Positions 11,116 through 26,100 of a DNA stretch of 64,000 nt are shown here, one piece after another (the first letter of the stretch is position 1; every line of letters starts with the position of its first letter). The translations under genes and the position numbers were made by a program. The notes beneath the pieces were generated by a model that worked only from the letters and a program-made list of their open reading frames with translations, ran no database searches and was not told where the DNA came from. The stretch is from Siphonodentalium dalli (lineage: Eukaryota; Mollusca; Scaphopoda; Gadilida; Siphonodentaliidae): positions 148,743,577 through 148,807,576 of the forward strand of contig CP136065.1 of assembly GCA_032622095.1 (NCBI GenBank), written 5' to 3'.

Positions 11116-13000
11116 GATTCGATCGAAAATTGTGTCAAAATATCATGCCTGGAAATTTCAACATTCATTTTTGTTCTATATTTTCCAAAGATAACAGCAA
11201 TTTATTAGAATAATGAGCTATCCAATACTGTGAAAACCGGATTTTGAACAGGTCTGTTTTTGAGATTTTGATATTCAAATTTGACAACCTGCAAAAATGG
11301 TTACTGAAGTCATTTGAACACTGATATATTCTCAACGTTCATATTTATATGGGGACGGGATTCATAGTGAGCTAGCAAAAATTACTCACATAGTTCATTC
11401 GCTATCATTTTTGGTTGAGCTATTTATATAGGTGAAGAAAACGATGATGACTCACTTCGATGCGAGTCATCTTGATGACATATTAAAGCAAATTATGACA
11501 TAGGTTTCTGGTGCTGGATAGTTGACACCATTTAATTATTTGTAGGGAAGTGCAGCTAACAAGTTCTGCGAACAGGCCTAGGTTTGTTCCTTGAAAGTAA
11601 TAAACTCTTTGAAATAAGTAAGTTCCCCACTGACATACAGTAATACCCTAAATAATCGACTCCTTAACCACAGCAGAATTATGGGTAATATGGCTTGTTG
11701 CCATTCATCGGAAAGCTCTCACTGAGAGCTTTCCGATGAATGGCAACAAGCCATATTTCCAACTAAATCCTGAAAAATTACACATAATTCTGCTGCGGTT
11801 AAGGAGTCGATTATTTAGGGCATTACTGTATTACACTGTATCTCAAGAATTCTGAGGCTGATTGTTAGGATATTTTACAGGCAGTTTCAGTATATTTGGA
11901 CTAATGAAGTGAGCTAATGTCAACCCGTTGAGTGCTTGCATGCTTGATGTGCACTGTTTGTGTGCGAATATAGCGCTCAATTAAAAATATTCAGAAAATT
12001 TATGTAAAGACTCATGTGAAGAATAACTTAGTTCTGCATGTTTACAACCACATGTCACGTCAAGACTTGGTGGCACCATACCCTCATTGCGATGATTAGA
12101 TACTGGATTCAACACTGCCATGAGGCTGCCATTTCCTTTTGCAGTAGATGAGGAATATCATATCATTTTAAATATAGTCAATTAAACCACCAAGGAGAAT
12201 TCCACTTGTCATTAACCAAGAACTCTGATATTTGAACATGACCAAATGTCCAGCATAAGTAAACATGCTCCCTCTTAAATGAACCCAGTGGTTTTGTGAT
12301 TTTTTGGAAAGTTGACTCTTTCCATTCAATTGGTGTTCACTCAAGCATGTAGCCAGTCAGTGTATCATTAGTTATTAGAAATGTTGGTCACTTATAAGAG
12401 ATTATTTTCACACAGTTTAATCGCATTCTGAAGATATATCCTCGAAAATATCAGGGGTAAGAGATTACTTTTTTTTGGAGATGTTTAGCTCATCTTTAGA
12501 GTGTTTTCTGCATGTCATATACCTATACCTGTAGTATCTGAACATGGCGATATATACATTCAGATTTCAATGGTATAAACTATTCATTATTCAGTGGCTC
12601 ACAAGTCCACACAATACTTTTGAATCAAGTACCAAAAAACTTGTCCTGCAGCATAAATATTCATGGATTCAGATGATATCTAACAAGGTATGTCATGGAC
12701 AATTTAATAATGAATGGCATTAGAAAACATTGTTGGGATATTTTATTGCACACTCATTAGTAGGGATGACATGCATTTAACGAGTTCACTGCCATTGAAT
12801 ACACATTAGCATATCCCTGATGTTGAATACTAATAGCATGAAATACATCAAGTTGATGTTGTCGCCAAGAGCAATAATAGAATTTTCCATAACTATCCAC
12901 TTTCATTGAAGCTTTAATATAATTTACAGGTTTTTATCAGACTTAAAATCATAATTATGATAACTATATAGCATCAATGAAAGTCAGTCAAGGAATGGCC
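11116..13000. other. Intergenic DNA with one MITE
   Basis: It contains the TA-flanked MITE at 11636-11830. The rest is AT-rich with no supported gene. A short open run near 11990-12100 on the plus strand was not pursued, because it is only about 35 codons. Confidence 0.4.
11636..11830. mobile_element. TA-flanked foldback MITE, copy 1 (195 bp)
   Basis: TACAGTAATACCCTAAATAA and the complementary end ATTTAGGGCATTACTGTA bracket a hairpin whose apex is aaagctctcactgagagcttt. TA at both outer edges suggests a Tc1/mariner-type target site. Other copies are at 33554-33641 and 53682-53898. Confidence 0.65.
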
Positions 13001-13284
13001 TTAACCCTTCCATGACTGGAGCTTACTGAAATTTTGGGAAAACCATGTGCCAATTCATTCTCTTATATATGCGAGTCTCCCATAGGGAGCCTCGCATATA
13101 TAAGAGAATACATTGGCCTAACAATATTTACCTTGACCTTGTAAAGCCAGTACATTCTCTTATATATGCGAGGCAACATATGCCAGGCTATGGAAGACTC
13201 GTGTATATATATATATATGAGAATGCACTGGCACAGGATCTTAAATGCTGCACCAGCACTGCTCCCATCATGAAAGGGTTTTAA
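13001..13284. mobile_element. Degenerate TTAA-type MITE with double hairpin, copy 4
   Basis: The left end is TTAACCCTTCCATGACTGG; the right end is gctcccatcatgaaaggg followed by TTAA. Inside are two hairpins of the GCCAATGCATTCTC family (13049-13114 and 13152-13233) separated by ttaccttgaccttgtaaag. The opposing open frames at 13045-13299 are products of the palindromes. Confidence 0.5.
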
Positions 13285-14523
13285 CTGGTACAAAGACACG
13301 CTATCGCGTGACCTGTTCCACTAAACCTGCAGTTTTGGTTTATTCACAAGCACAGTACCGAAAGTAAATCTGCCATTTTATATCCAGCATCTAAGGTTTA
13401 TGTCCTGTTTATTCACGTTCATATCTGCTGCTCTGTACACACATCACATTTTTAATGAAAGTGATTCCTTCAGTGCCGATTTTGTTGGGTAATTTTTGTT
13501 TACTGATATACTTAAGTGTATAACAGAATCAAACCCATTAGAGCTTTCATATGTAAAATGATCTTCCATGTTCACAAATGTATAGATGCACCGAGCCTTG
13601 TTGTAGTTCTATCATGGAACATGTATGTCCCCATCTTCAAAATTGTTCTGCTTTTGGTCATCACTGTACATTAACAGAAGTAATAATTTGTATGTGTTTT
13701 CGTAGTACTGTAGGCAGAGACATCCTAATTTCGTCAATGAAGAACATCGTAATTTCGCGGAAAAGAGTAGCAAGATTTGTTTTCGAACAGCTATTTGTTG
13801 GCGTCTCGGCATAAAATTACACCGAACCTGGGCTCTATATAATACCTTCAGTTATCACCGATGACATATAGATTTTGAAATCTGCATGGCTTTGTTGTTA
13901 TAACTTCATAAAAAAACACTCCCCCTCAAATTACAGTACTTCAAAATGAGTACAAATTATTACCCCCTGTTCATTCTCAGTGGCCATCAGAAAGCAAATA
14001 CAAAAGTATATGCATATTCGGTTAATTGCATGAGAAAAGGCATGCACCGATGCTATGCAATAAAGTGAAATTGACTGTAATGGTATAACTTCAATAACAT
14101 TAGTTTCTAGAAAAGGTACACATGTACTATTTTATAGTTTACATGTTAGAGAAATCTTTTTTTCTTGAAAACAGATGTTATTGTGCAATCATTACAATGT
14201 TTTAAACTGTTTAAACTGATATGTTGGGACCAAGATTGTCTACCTGCTTGCATCATGTATTATTAAATTATGATTGCCAAAATATTAAGTTGTATCAACT
14301 TCATAGTTTCTGAAGATCATCACTGTATAATACACCTCTGTAAATATTCAATAGAAATGTCCGTTCTGCTTCAGTATGCATTGATGTAATTCATCAAGTG
14401 TCTTAAATGCAGGTTTAGGTATATCATTATCAGATACCCTGTTTTTCAATTGATTGAATGTGAAAACCAGTTCTTGCACCTGTCCCTTCTTGAAGAGTTA
14501 ACAGCATTTTCAATCGATCCTGA

Positions 14524-14705
14524 TTAACCCTTTCAGTGCCAAGTCCGATGTTTGTATCAACCCATATTTCCTTGATAATTACATTGATGGAAAGAGCTCT
14601 AAACTCTTTCCATCAATGTATCACATTATTATAATCAATAAATATAAAAATTATCAAGGAAATATGGGTTGATACAAAAATCGGACTTGGCACTGAAAGG
14701 GTTAA
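14524..14705. mobile_element. TTAA-flanked piggyBac-like MITE, copy 2
   Basis: TTAA at 14524-14527 and 14702-14705. The termini CCCTTTCAGTGCCAAGTCCG and complement are nearly identical to the copy at 544-727. The central palindrome is gatggaaagagctct/aaactctttccatc. Confidence 0.7.
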
Positions 14706-15236
14706 GTTTATCGACACGTAACCATAATGGCTTACTGACCAATCATCTGTTTCAGAGTTTACATGAATTGACATCTTATGATTAAATAGTATAAAATATT
14801 AACACCACATCCAGAAAGAATATGAGAAAGAAGAGTTTTTTTTTATAACTAATATAACTACTTTTGGAAATCATTGTTGGGATATTGATCTGACTAAACT
14901 TAAAGTATACAGCATGTGTGTATATAACAGTGGGAGACGTATTATCACATTTGTAGGTATTGTTCATGAGATTAATTTTGTTGATCTATGATATTGTTTA
15001 TTATAGTTATTATCTTGGTGGCTTAATTTGTAATTAAAAAAGATATAAACTCTGTTAACCAACTAACTAAAGTATGTACTTTAATGTTTATTCTTATAAA
15101 TTAGTTAATATTACTGTTAAACTTGATGTTCATTAATGTATTTTATGAAATAAAAGTGAAATGTGTATTTGCTTTATTTTAATTACCTATTATGCCCATC
15201 TTGGGGAAAAAGGATACCCACATACTACGGCTGAAT

Positions 15237-15609
15237 TGGTCACTCTCACCATTTTTTTGTTATACAGGTATCCAGGTTCTGAAAATTGTGATAAAGGTAG
15301 CCCGGTTGGGAAAAACGTGATAAAAGGTACCCAGGTTCATCTGCAGTCGTCGGGATATTTCTGTGTTACACTGCACTGCAGGACAACATATCGAAGGATA
15401 CATTAGTTAATATACTTCATCGGGACAACATCCTTTCAATTTACTGAATTTAGAGCAGTTCACACAATTTAAAACTGAAAGCAACTGCTTAAAATCAAAT
15501 TTCCAGCAAAGACATTTAAATCTTGTTTAATTTGAGATTCGATGAACCTGGGTACCTTTATAACGATTTTCAGAACCTGGGTACCTTATCACAAAAAAAT
15601 GGTGACCAA
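15237..15609. repeat. 373-bp foldback, GGTCACTCTCACC family
   Basis: The left arm ttggtcactctcaccatttt, then a run of ccaggttctgaaaattgtga, is answered by a right arm with the complement (gatgaacctgggtacc ... ggtgaccaa). The same terminal motif (ggtcactctcaccaaaa) recurs at about 60138, 61753 and, inverted, 62440. Confidence 0.5.
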
Positions 15610-16767
15610 ATTAACCATACAACAGGGTATTTATAGGATATTCACACACACAGGGTGTTTATGAGCACCTACTCCTGGGGTACTTCACTGGAATGATGAA
15701 CAGCACACTTTAAATAACATATATATATTTTTTTTAAATTTGCAAGTGCATATCATGATCAAAGGGCTGATGGAATGATAATAATGGATAAACTAATGCG
15801 CTCTATTAATGTAATGCTTAATGGTAAACAAAATTAATGTATGAGGTCGCTTGCTGAAGGCTATCAACCGAGTATAATATTATATGGCTGATATCGGGGA
15901 TTATAATGCATACTTCAATAATAATGTCTTCACACAATGATGCTACGATTAGAGCACATGGTGACCTCCAGGCACTAAATGATGTCTGTTGCAGCCAATA
16001 GGGAGTCTTGATGGCCACATGATGGATAACATTTACTTGAAAAGAATTTATTTACAAAAATCATCACAGCAAGGGCTTCTTTAGCACACATTTATGGTTT
16101 ATAATGAAGTAGCAAAATAATGAGGTTTAACATGAGACACTGCCTTCAGTAATGATTGAATGACGATGAAATGTGAACAAAGAATTCATCTCAGATGATC
16201 TCAATGTTTGGTAGTTCCATTATGGAGTACATTGAGTTTGAGATCACAAGAAAATAAGCATCTCTTCAATTTGTAATCAACTTTTAAATTAATGCACTAC
16301 ATTAACTTGAATTATTACCACTTTTTACCCGAATGGTAAAAAGCCATAACGCCCGGCATCAAACCGGAAGTTATGCGTTAACGATATTAATGGCCCTCTT
16401 CCGGGTTGCTAGGAATCTAATCGAACGCAACCTAATTTTGGAATTCGGAATTTCTGTTAAAACAAGATTATAGTATATTATTACGAATAAAACTGATAAT
16501 TTACTGTAGTAGATGTAATAACAGACCAGCAACACATTCAAGGTGAGTAAGTGTTATCTAACAAATGGAATAAATTAGATTTCCTCAGATATGGCCCTAT
16601 TTTCGTGGTAAATAATATTAATTAGTCATGTGACAATTTGTTTGACAACAAACAGACGACACATGGTTTGAATTGTTAAAAGAGTTATCATTTCAGTTGA
16701 CATATTGCTGCTTACTCACTCATCTGTGTTCTAGTAGGGTTTCATTTCAGAGAGTGGTAATAATAGT

Positions 16768-16943
16768 AATAACATGATTTTGTAGGGCGTTAGGTTTATT
16801 AACGGCCCTCCAGAAATGATAAACAGCCCTCGGGCCATTAATGGCCCGAGACTTCGTCTCGGGCCTTTAATGAACCCCTCAGGCTGTTAATCATTTCTGT
16901 TGGGCCGTTAATAAACCATAACGCCCTCCAAAATCAAGTTATT
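16768..16943. repeat. 176-bp foldback inside each 3.44-kb unit
   Basis: The arms run from aataacatgattttgtaggg to its near-complement, with apex cccgagacttcgtctcggg. The same foldback is at 20209-20384, 23652-23827 and 27093-27268, and a relic is at 480-775. GGCCCGAG and TTAATGG steps recur through the arms. It is probably an old MITE captured in the unit before the array expanded. Confidence 0.7.
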
Positions 16944-17001
16944 GGTATATTAATGCGCAAATTCAATTTAATAAAAACATTTCCATAAGTAAATCATGTA
17001 T

Positions 17002-17378
17002 CTTAAAGGGGCACTGTATGCTTAAATCCGACCATCCCCTTTTATACTCAACAGAATATATGCAACAAATGAATGAATTTGAGCAAGAATGAGTGCAAAA
17101 TACACTCTGTGCTCTATGAAAGATGTAAAAACATGGTAATTATAATGAAAATTAATTTATGACATCAGGCATTAATTAATTTTCATTATAATTACCATGT
17201 TTTTCACATCATTCATAAAAAAAAATGATTGTATTTTGCACTCATCCATGTCTCAAATTCATTCATTTGTTGCATATATTCTGTTCGAGTATAAAAGGGG
17301 AAGGTCCCATAAATGGTCGGATTTAGTGAACAGTGGGCATGTTGAAATGCTGAAATATGTGAACAATGCCCATTTAAG
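17002..17378. mobile_element. 377-bp MITE inside each 3.44-kb unit
   Basis: Ends CTTAAAGGGGCACTGT and ACAATGCCCATTTAAG are complementary, and the arms of about 175 bases include an AT palindrome around gacatcaggcattaatt. Copies are at 20443-20819, 23886-24262 and 27327-27703. The arms carry a TATA-like tataaaaggggaaggtcc and its complement. The 64-65 codon open frames here are hairpin artefacts. Confidence 0.65.
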
Positions 17379-19677
17379 TGAAGAAATAGTGTAAAATTCT
17401 GCATCATGCATCAAGGTATACCCAAAGAAATGTATTTACTAACATTCACATGATGTGAAAATGGAAATGAACGCCGAATGCACAAAGCATAGAGCCTAAT
17501 AAGTTGTGAACTTGTCACCGAATCTAATGGTAAATGTATTTGATATATTTGAAATCAAATGATCAAAATTAAATCAATGTGCAATGTAGAATTTAAAGAC
17601 ATTTCAATTTCTAAATGTTGAGTCATGATTATCCATAATTGAGATCACTTGTAATACAACAGAAAATATAAAATGAAATAAAAATGCTTAAACCACAGAG
17701 AAAATAATTTTTTCACTGAACAAAATAATGAAAAAGATAATTCAGCACACTGTTTTCTACCAAGCTTGTCTATAAATCTGGACATATTTCAAATTTTCTA
17801 TTCTTGTCAAAAGAGCATGAATCTTTATATATTCATGAAATTCCATATTCAAATTTTTAAGATGGTCTATCTATTCCAATTAACAAGTTTAATATAGTTT
17901 ACTGGGTATAAAATAATAATGAGAGGCTGATCATGATCGACAGATATTTAACCCATACATTGGCAATAGTGATTAGCTGTTTTCAGCTTGGATGCTAAAA
18001 TCCATAACATTCCATGTTAATCTTCAAAATTAAAACACAAAATATGGTTACATCCCAAAAAAAAAATGTTTGAGTTATCGCACTATGCATAAAGTGTCTA
18101 CGGACAGACATATGGACAGAATGACGAGTGGTCAATCTGGACATCGACACTATGTGTACCATAATATGGTATGGGTACACATACAAATCAAAATAAATGA
18201 ATCAATCAATAGGGGCAAAGAGCGTGTCAAAATAATCCAATATAAAATGAGATATATCAGATGAAAGGTATTTCTGTTAAAGTATCAGGAATGTTGAGAA
18301 GGGTTAATTTTTAACTACAAAAATCCATGAAAGTGAAAGATGAGAAACCAGGAGATATAATAGAATGATTAAATGAAAAAATATAAAAAAGCATAGAATT
18401 GATGACAGGGTTAATAATTTTAACTCTATAAAATAAGGGGACTGTACCAGGTATGTCACTTGAATATTGCATTAATTGGCTATCACTGGAGAGATACAAG
18501 TCTGTAAACAGCAGAAATCAGAGACATATGTGGAAGTTGATAAACTCTGGGCCACCACTGTCCACACACTATGGAAATGTGATGAACAACAGATGGCTAT
18601 TAAAGTAATTTCATTTCTGAAGTACAGGGAGCTGTGAGCATCAGATTAATAGCACATCAAATTATAGGACTGGAAACTTTATAAAAATAAACACTGCACA
18701 CAAAGCAGATACTGACAGAGGCTTCAATGCAGTATGTGTCTCTCAGTACAGCAAGCTCCATTAATCACTTTTTGATAAACAACTATCCCCAGTGTTGTTT
18801 GTCTTTGCCTCCATCTAGCACTGGCCAATGATTTTCATGTGAAATGACATCAAGAGAGAATGCTATTATTATATTTCTAATAGAGTTGTCCACCACGCCA
18901 CCATATGGCTTTTAAAGTGGCTTTGGACTTATATCTATAATAAATGTACTCTCAACACTGCATATTTGATGTTCACATGATAATTTATTGATTTCATTAT
19001 ATTACATGCAACTATAGCAATAAAATCTTCATACTTTAAAAACAGGACTATCAAATAGAATTTTCATTAATAACCCTGGTTGGAGAGTATAATTAGTTAA
19101 TTAATCAAAACCAAGATGAAGAGATGAAGAGAGTGCTAAGGACAAACTAAGTAAGAAATATGAGGTAAATCAGAAGAAAAGTATTTGACTTATTGCATTG
19201 GATGGCATGTGTGGGAAAGGGTTAATTATTTCTAAACCGATCAACCAATCTACACCAAATAATATAGAGGTGAGGCATGTGTCATCATAAACCTGCATAT
19301 AAAATATGAAAACAATCGGACAAAATATACTTGAGTTATGGCATCGGATAGAACATGACCATGTTTGGATGGAAAGTGTTAATCATTTCTAAACCGATCG
19401 TTACCAAAAACTATACTGGTGAGGGGTGTGTCATCATAAACATGCAAATAATTTTTGAACACGATCCGATACAAAAATACTTGAGTAATCGCATCGGATA
19501 GCAAGTGTCTACGGATGGACAGACAGACGGACGGATGAACTATGGATGGTTGATCCAGATGTCGGCATTATGGGTACTCATAAAAATGATTAGAAGACAC
19601 CTGTCTGGAAGCGCTTTTATCAATTATTATGGAACTTATTTTGAAAGTTCTGGTATGATACATACAACCATACAAGC

Positions 19678-22600
19678 CTTTTAAATTAATGCACTACATT
19701 AACTTGAATTATTACCACTTTAGAGGGCGTTCTCTAGTAGATTAACAGTAGTTTACCCGAACGGTAAAAAGCCACAACGCCCGGCATCAAACCGGAAGTT
19801 ATGTGTTAACGATATTAATGGCCCTCTTCCGGGTTGCTAGGAATCTAATCGAACGCAACCTAATTTTGGAATTCGGAATTTCTGTTAAAACAAGATTATA
19901 GTATATTATTACGAATAAAACTGATAATTTACTGTAGTAGATGTAATAACAGACCAGCAACACATTCAAGGTGAGTAAGTGTTATCTAACAAATGGAATA
20001 AATTAGATTTCTGACTGAATTTTCCTCAGATATGGCCCTATTTTCGTGGTAAATAATATTAATTAGTCATGTGACAATTTGTTTGACAACAAACAGACGA
20101 CACATGGTTTGAATTGTTAAAAGAGTTATCATTTCAGTTGACATATTGCTGCTTACTCACTCATCTGTGTTCTAGTAGGGTTTCATTTCAGAGAGTGGTA
20201 ATAATAGTAATAACATGATTTTGTAGGGCGTTAGGTTTATTAACGGCCCTCCAGAAATGATTAACAGCCCTCGGGCCATTAATGGCCCGAGACTTCGTCT
20301 CGGGCCTTTAATGAACCCCTCAGGCTGTTAATCATTTCTGTTGGGCCGTTAATAAACCATAACGCCCTCCAAAATCAAGTTATTGGTATATTAATGCGCA
20401 AATTCAATTTAATAAAAACATTTCCATAAGTAAATCATGTATCTTAAAGGGGCACTGTATGCTTAAATCCGACCATCCCCTTTTATACTCAACAGAATAT
20501 ATGCAACAAATGAATGAATTTGAGCAAGAATGAGTGCAAAATACACTCTGTGCTCTATGAAAGATGTAAAAACATGGTAATTATAATGAAAATTAATTTA
20601 TGACATCAGGCATTAATTAATTTTCATTATAATTACCATGTTTTTCACATCATTCATAAAAAAAAATGATTGTATTTTGCACTCATCCATGTCTCAAATT
20701 CATTCATTTGTTGCATATATTCTGTTCAAGTATAAAAGGGGAAGGTCCCATAAATGGTCGGATTTAGTGAACAGTGGGCATGTTGAAATGCTGAAATATG
20801 TGAACAATGCCCATTTAAGTGAAGAAATAGTGTAAAATTCTGCATCATGCATCAAGGTATACCCAAAGAAATGTATTTACTAACATTCACATGATGTGAA
20901 AATGGAAATGAATGCCGAATGCACAAAGCATAGAGCCTAATAAGTTGTGAACTTGTCACCGAATCTAATGGTAAATGTATTTGATATATTTTAAATCAAA
21001 TGATCAAAATTAAATCAATGAGCAATGTAGAATTTAAAGACATTTCAATTTCTAAATGTTGAGTCATGATTATCCATAATTGAGATCACTTGTAATACAA
21101 CAGAAAATATAAAATGAAATAAAAATGCTTAAACCACAGAGAAAATAATTTTTTCACTGAACAAAATAATGAAAAAGATAATTCAGCACACTGTTTTCTA
21201 CCAAGCTTGTCTATAAATCTGGACATATTTCAAATTTTCTATTCTTGTCAAAAGAGCATGAATCTTTATATATTCATGAAATTCCATATTCAAATTTTTA
21301 AGATGGTCTATCTATTCCAATTAACAAGTTTAATATAGTTTACTGGGTATAAAATAATAATGAGAGGCTGATCATGATCGACAGATATTTAACCCATACC
21401 TTGGCAATAGTGATTAGCTGTTTTCAGCTTGGATGCTAAAATCCATAACATTCAATGTTAATCTTCAAAATTAAAACACAAAATATGGTTACATTCCAAA
21501 AAAAAAATGTTTGAGTTATCGCACCATGCATAAAGTGTCTACAGACAGACATATGGACAGAATGACGAGTGGTCAATCTGGACATCGACACTATGTGTAC
21601 CATAATATGGTATGGGTACACATACAAATCAAAATAAATGAATCAATCAATAGGGGCAAAGAGCGTGTCAAAATAATCCAATATAAAATGAGATATATTA
21701 TCAGATGAAAGGTATTTCTGTTAAAGAATCAGGAATGTTGAGAAGGGTTAATTTTAACTACAAAAATCCATGAAAGTGAAAGATGAGAAACCAGGAGATA
21801 TAATAGAATGATTAAATGAAAAAATATAAAAAAGCATAGAATTGATGACAGGGTTAATAATTTTAACTCTATAAAATAAGGGGACTGTACCAGGTATGTC
21901 ACTTGAATATTGCATTAATTGGCTATCACTGGAGAGATACAAGTCTGTAAACAGCAGAAATCAGAGACATATGTGGAAGTTGATAAACTCTGGGCCACCA
22001 CTGTCCACACACTATGGAAATGTGATGAACAACAGATGGCTATTAAAGTAATTTCATTTCTGAAGTACAGGGAGCTGTGAGCATCAGATTAATAGCACAT
22101 CAAATTATAGGACTGGAAACTTTATAAAAATAAACACTGCACACAAAGCAGATACTGACAGAGGCTTCAATGCAGTATGTGTCTCTCAGTACAGCAAGCT
22201 CCATTAATCACTTTTTGATAAACAACTATCCCCAGTGTTGTTTGTCTTTGCCTCCATCTAGCACTGGCCAATGATTTTCATGTGAAATGACATCAAGAGA
22301 GAATGCTATTATTATATTTCTAATAGAGTTGTCCACCACGCCACCATATGGCTTTTAAAGTGGCTTTGGACTTATATCTATAATAAATGTACTCTCAACA
22401 CTGCATATTGGATGTTCACATGATAATTTATTGATTTCATTATATTACATGCAACTATAGCAATAAAATCTTCATACTTTAAAAACAGGACTATCAAATA
22501 GAATTTTCATTAATAACCCTGGTTGGAGAGTATAATTAGTTAATTAATCAAAACCAAGATGAAGAGATGAAGAGAGTGCTAAGGAAAAACTAAGTAAGAA

Positions 22601-23120
22601 ATATGAGGTAAATCAGAAGAAAAGTATTTGACTTATTGCATTGGATGGCATGTGTGGGAAAGGGTTAATTATTTCTAAACCGATCAACCAATCTACACCA
22701 AATAATATAGAGGTGAGGCATGTGTCATCATAAACCTGCATATAAAATATGAAAACAATCGGACAAAATATACTTGAGTTATGGCATCGGATAGAACATG
22801 ACCATGTTTGGATGGAAAGTGTTAATCATTTCTAAACCGATCGTTACCAAAAACTATACTGGTGAGGGGTGTGTCATCATAAACATGCAAATAATTTTTT
22901 AACACGATCCGATACAAAAATACTTGAGTAATCGCATCGGATAGCAAGTGTCTACGGATGGACAGACAGACGGACAGATGAACTATGGATGGTTGATCCA
23001 GATGTCGGCATTATGGGTACACATAAAAATGATTAGAAGACACCTGTCTGGAAGCGCTTTTATCAATTATTATGGAACTTATTTTGAAAGTTCTGGTATG
23101 ATACATACAACCATACAAGC
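19678..23120 (+). repeat. Tandem unit 2
   Basis: A full-length unit of 3443 bases. It shares variants with unit 4 (aatgagcaatg, tgttcaagtataa) but also one with unit 1 (gcagtatgtgtc). Confidence 0.85.
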
Positions 23121-26100
23121 CTTTTAAATTAATGCACTACATTAACTTGAATTATTACCACTTTAGAGGGCGTTCTCTAGTAGATTAACAGTAGTTTACC
23201 CGAACAGTAAAAAGCCACAACGCCCGGCATCAAACCGGAAGTTATGTGTTAACGATATTAATGGCCCTCTTCCGGGTTGCTAGGAATCTAATCGAACGCA
23301 ACCTAATTTTGGAATTCGGAATTTCTGTTAAAACAAGATTATAGTATATTATTACGAATAAAACTGATAATTTACTGTAGTAGATGTAATAACAGACCAG
23401 CAACACATTCAAGGTGAGTAAGTGTTATCTAACAAATGGAATAAATTAGATTTCTGACTGAATTTTCCTCAGATATGGCCCTATTTTCGTGGTAAATAAT
23501 ATTAATTAGTCATGTGACAATTTGTTTGACAACAAACAGACGACACATGGTTTGAATTGTTAAAAGAGTTATCATTTCAGTTGACATATTGCTGCTTACT
23601 CACTCATCTGTGTTCTAGTAGGGTTTCATTTCAGAGAGTGGTAATAATAGTAATAACATGATTTTGTAGGGCGTTAGGTTTATTAACGGCCCTCCAGAAA
23701 TGATTAACAGCCCTCGGGCCATTAATGGCCCGAGACTTCGTCTCAGGCCTTTAATGAACCCCTCAGGCTGTTAATCATTTCTGTTGGGCCGTTAATAAAC
23801 CATAACGCCCTCCAAAATCAAGTTATTGGTATATTAATGCGCAAATTCAATTTAATAAAAACATTTCCATAAGTAAATCATGTATCTTAAAGGGGCACTG
23901 TATGCTTAAATCCGACCATCCCCTTTTATACTCAACAGAATATATGCAACAAATGAATGAATTTGAGCAAGAATGAGTGCAAAATACACTCTGTGCTCTA
24001 TGAAAGATGTAAAAACATGGTGATTATAATGAAAATTAATTTATGACATCAGGCATTAATTAATTTTCATTATAATTACCATGTATTTCACATCATTCAT
24101 AAAAAAAAATGATTGTATTTTGCACTCATCCATGTCTCAAATTCATTCATTTGTTGCATATATTCTGTTAGAGTATAAAAGGGGAAGGTCCCATAAATGG
24201 TCGGATTTAGTGAACAGTGGGCATGTTGAAATGCTGAAATATGTGAACAATGCCCATTTAAGTGAAGAAATAGTGTAAAATTCTGCATCATGCATCAAGG
24301 TATACCCAAAGAAATGTATTTACTAACATTCACATGATGTGAAAATGGAAATGAATGCCGAATGCACAAAGCATAGAGCCTAATAAGTTGTGAACTTGTC
24401 ACCGAATCTAATGGTAAATGTATTTGATATATTTTAAATCAAATGATCAAAATTAAATCAATGTGCAATGTAGAATTTAAAGACATTTCAATTTCTAAAT
24501 GTTGAGTCATGATTATCCATAATTGAGATCACTTGTAATACAACAGAAAATATAAAATGAAATAAAAATGCTTAAACCACAGAGAACATAATTTTTTCAC
24601 TGAACAAAATAATGAAAAAGATAATTCAGCACACTGTTTTCTACCAAGCTTGTCTATAAATCTGGACATATTTCAAATTTTCTATTCTTGTCAAAAGAGC
24701 ATGAATCTTTATATATTCATGAAATTCCATATTCAAATTTTTAAGATGGTCTATCTATTCCAATTAACAAGTTTAATATAGTTTACAGGGTATAAAATAA
24801 TAATGAGAGGCTGATCATGATCGACAGATATTTAACCCATTCCTTGGCAATAGTGATTAGCTGTTTTCAGCTTGGATGCTAAAATCCATAACATTCAATG
24901 TTAATCTTCAAAAATTAAAACACAAAATATGGTTACATTCCAAAAAAAAAATGTTTCAGTTATCGCACCATGCATAAAGTGTCTACGGACAGACATATGG
25001 ACAGAATGACGAGTGGTCAATCTGGACATCGACACTATGTGTACCATAATATGGTATGGGTACACATACAAATCAAAATAAATGAATAAATCAATAGGGG
25101 CAAAGAGCGTGTCAAAATAATCCAATATAAAATGAGATATATCAGATGAAAGGTATTTCTGTTAAAGTATCAGGAATGTGGAGAAGGGTTAATTTTTAAC
25201 TACAAAAATCCATGAAAGTGAAAGATGAGAAACCAGGAGATATAATAGAATGATTAAATGAAAAAATATTAAAAAGCATAGAATTGATGGCAGGGTTAAT
25301 AATTTTAACTCTATAAAATAAGGGGACTGTACCAGGTATGTCACTTGAATATTGCATTAATTGGCTATCACTGGAGAGATACAAGTCTGTAAACAGCAGA
25401 AATCAGAGACATATGTGGAAGTTGATAAACTCTGGGCCACCACTGTCCACACACTATGGAAATGTGATGAACAACAGATGGCTATTAAAGTAATTTCATT
25501 TCTGAAGTACAGGGAGCTGTGAGCATCAGATTAATAGCACATCAAATTATAGGACTGGAAACTTTATAAAAATAAACACTGCACACAAAGCAGATACTGA
25601 CAGAGGCTTCAATGCAGTACGTGTCTCTCAGTACAGCAAGCTCCATTAATCACTTTTTGATAAACAACTATCCCCAGTGTTGTTTGTCTTTGCCTCCATC
25701 TAGCACTGGCCAATGATTTTCATGTGAAATGACATCAAGAGAGAATGCTATTATTATATTTCTAATAGAGTTGTCCACCACGCCACCATATGGCTTTTAA
25801 AGTGGCTTGGACTTATATCTATAATAAATGTACTCTCAACACTGCATATTGGATGTTCACATGATAATTTATTGATTTCATTATATTACATGCAACTATA
25901 GCAATAAAATCTTCATACTTTAAAAACAGGACTATCAAATAGAATTTTCATTAATAACCCTGGTTGGAGAGTATAATTAGTTAATTAATCAAAACCAAGA
26001 TGAAGAGATGAAGAGAGTGCTAAGGAAAAACTAAGTAAGAAATATGAGGTAAATCAGAAGAAAAGTATTTGACTTATTGCATTGGATGGCATGTGTGGGA

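Larger units (their letters stand above)
13285..16280. other. Intergenic DNA with MITEs, no supported gene
   Basis: It contains the TTAA MITE at 14524-14705 and the foldback at 15237-15609. Short open frames at 13578-13814 and 15161-15406 lack protein-like character, and the second lies in the foldback. Confidence 0.4.
16281..19677 (+). repeat. Tandem unit 1
   Basis: This unit is about 45 bases shorter than the others. It lacks a roughly 31-base stretch (agagggcgttctctagtaga and neighbours) just after 16324, and a 13-base stretch near 16582. It is the most divergent copy, as expected for an array edge. Confidence 0.85.

Noticed and set aside
11990-12100. Short protein-like run on the plus strand
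   Set aside because: Only about 35 codons, with no good splice donor or neighbouring exon found.
17197-17394. 65-codon ORF repeated at 20638, 24081 and 27522
   Set aside because: It lies in the arms of the 377-bp foldback of the tandem unit and overlaps an antisense ORF of equal length. This is a palindrome artefact without codon bias.
18070-18264. Overlapping sense and antisense ORFs near 18000-18500, repeated in each unit
   Set aside because: Repeated only because the unit is repeated. They are short, low-complexity and lack start-context or splice support.
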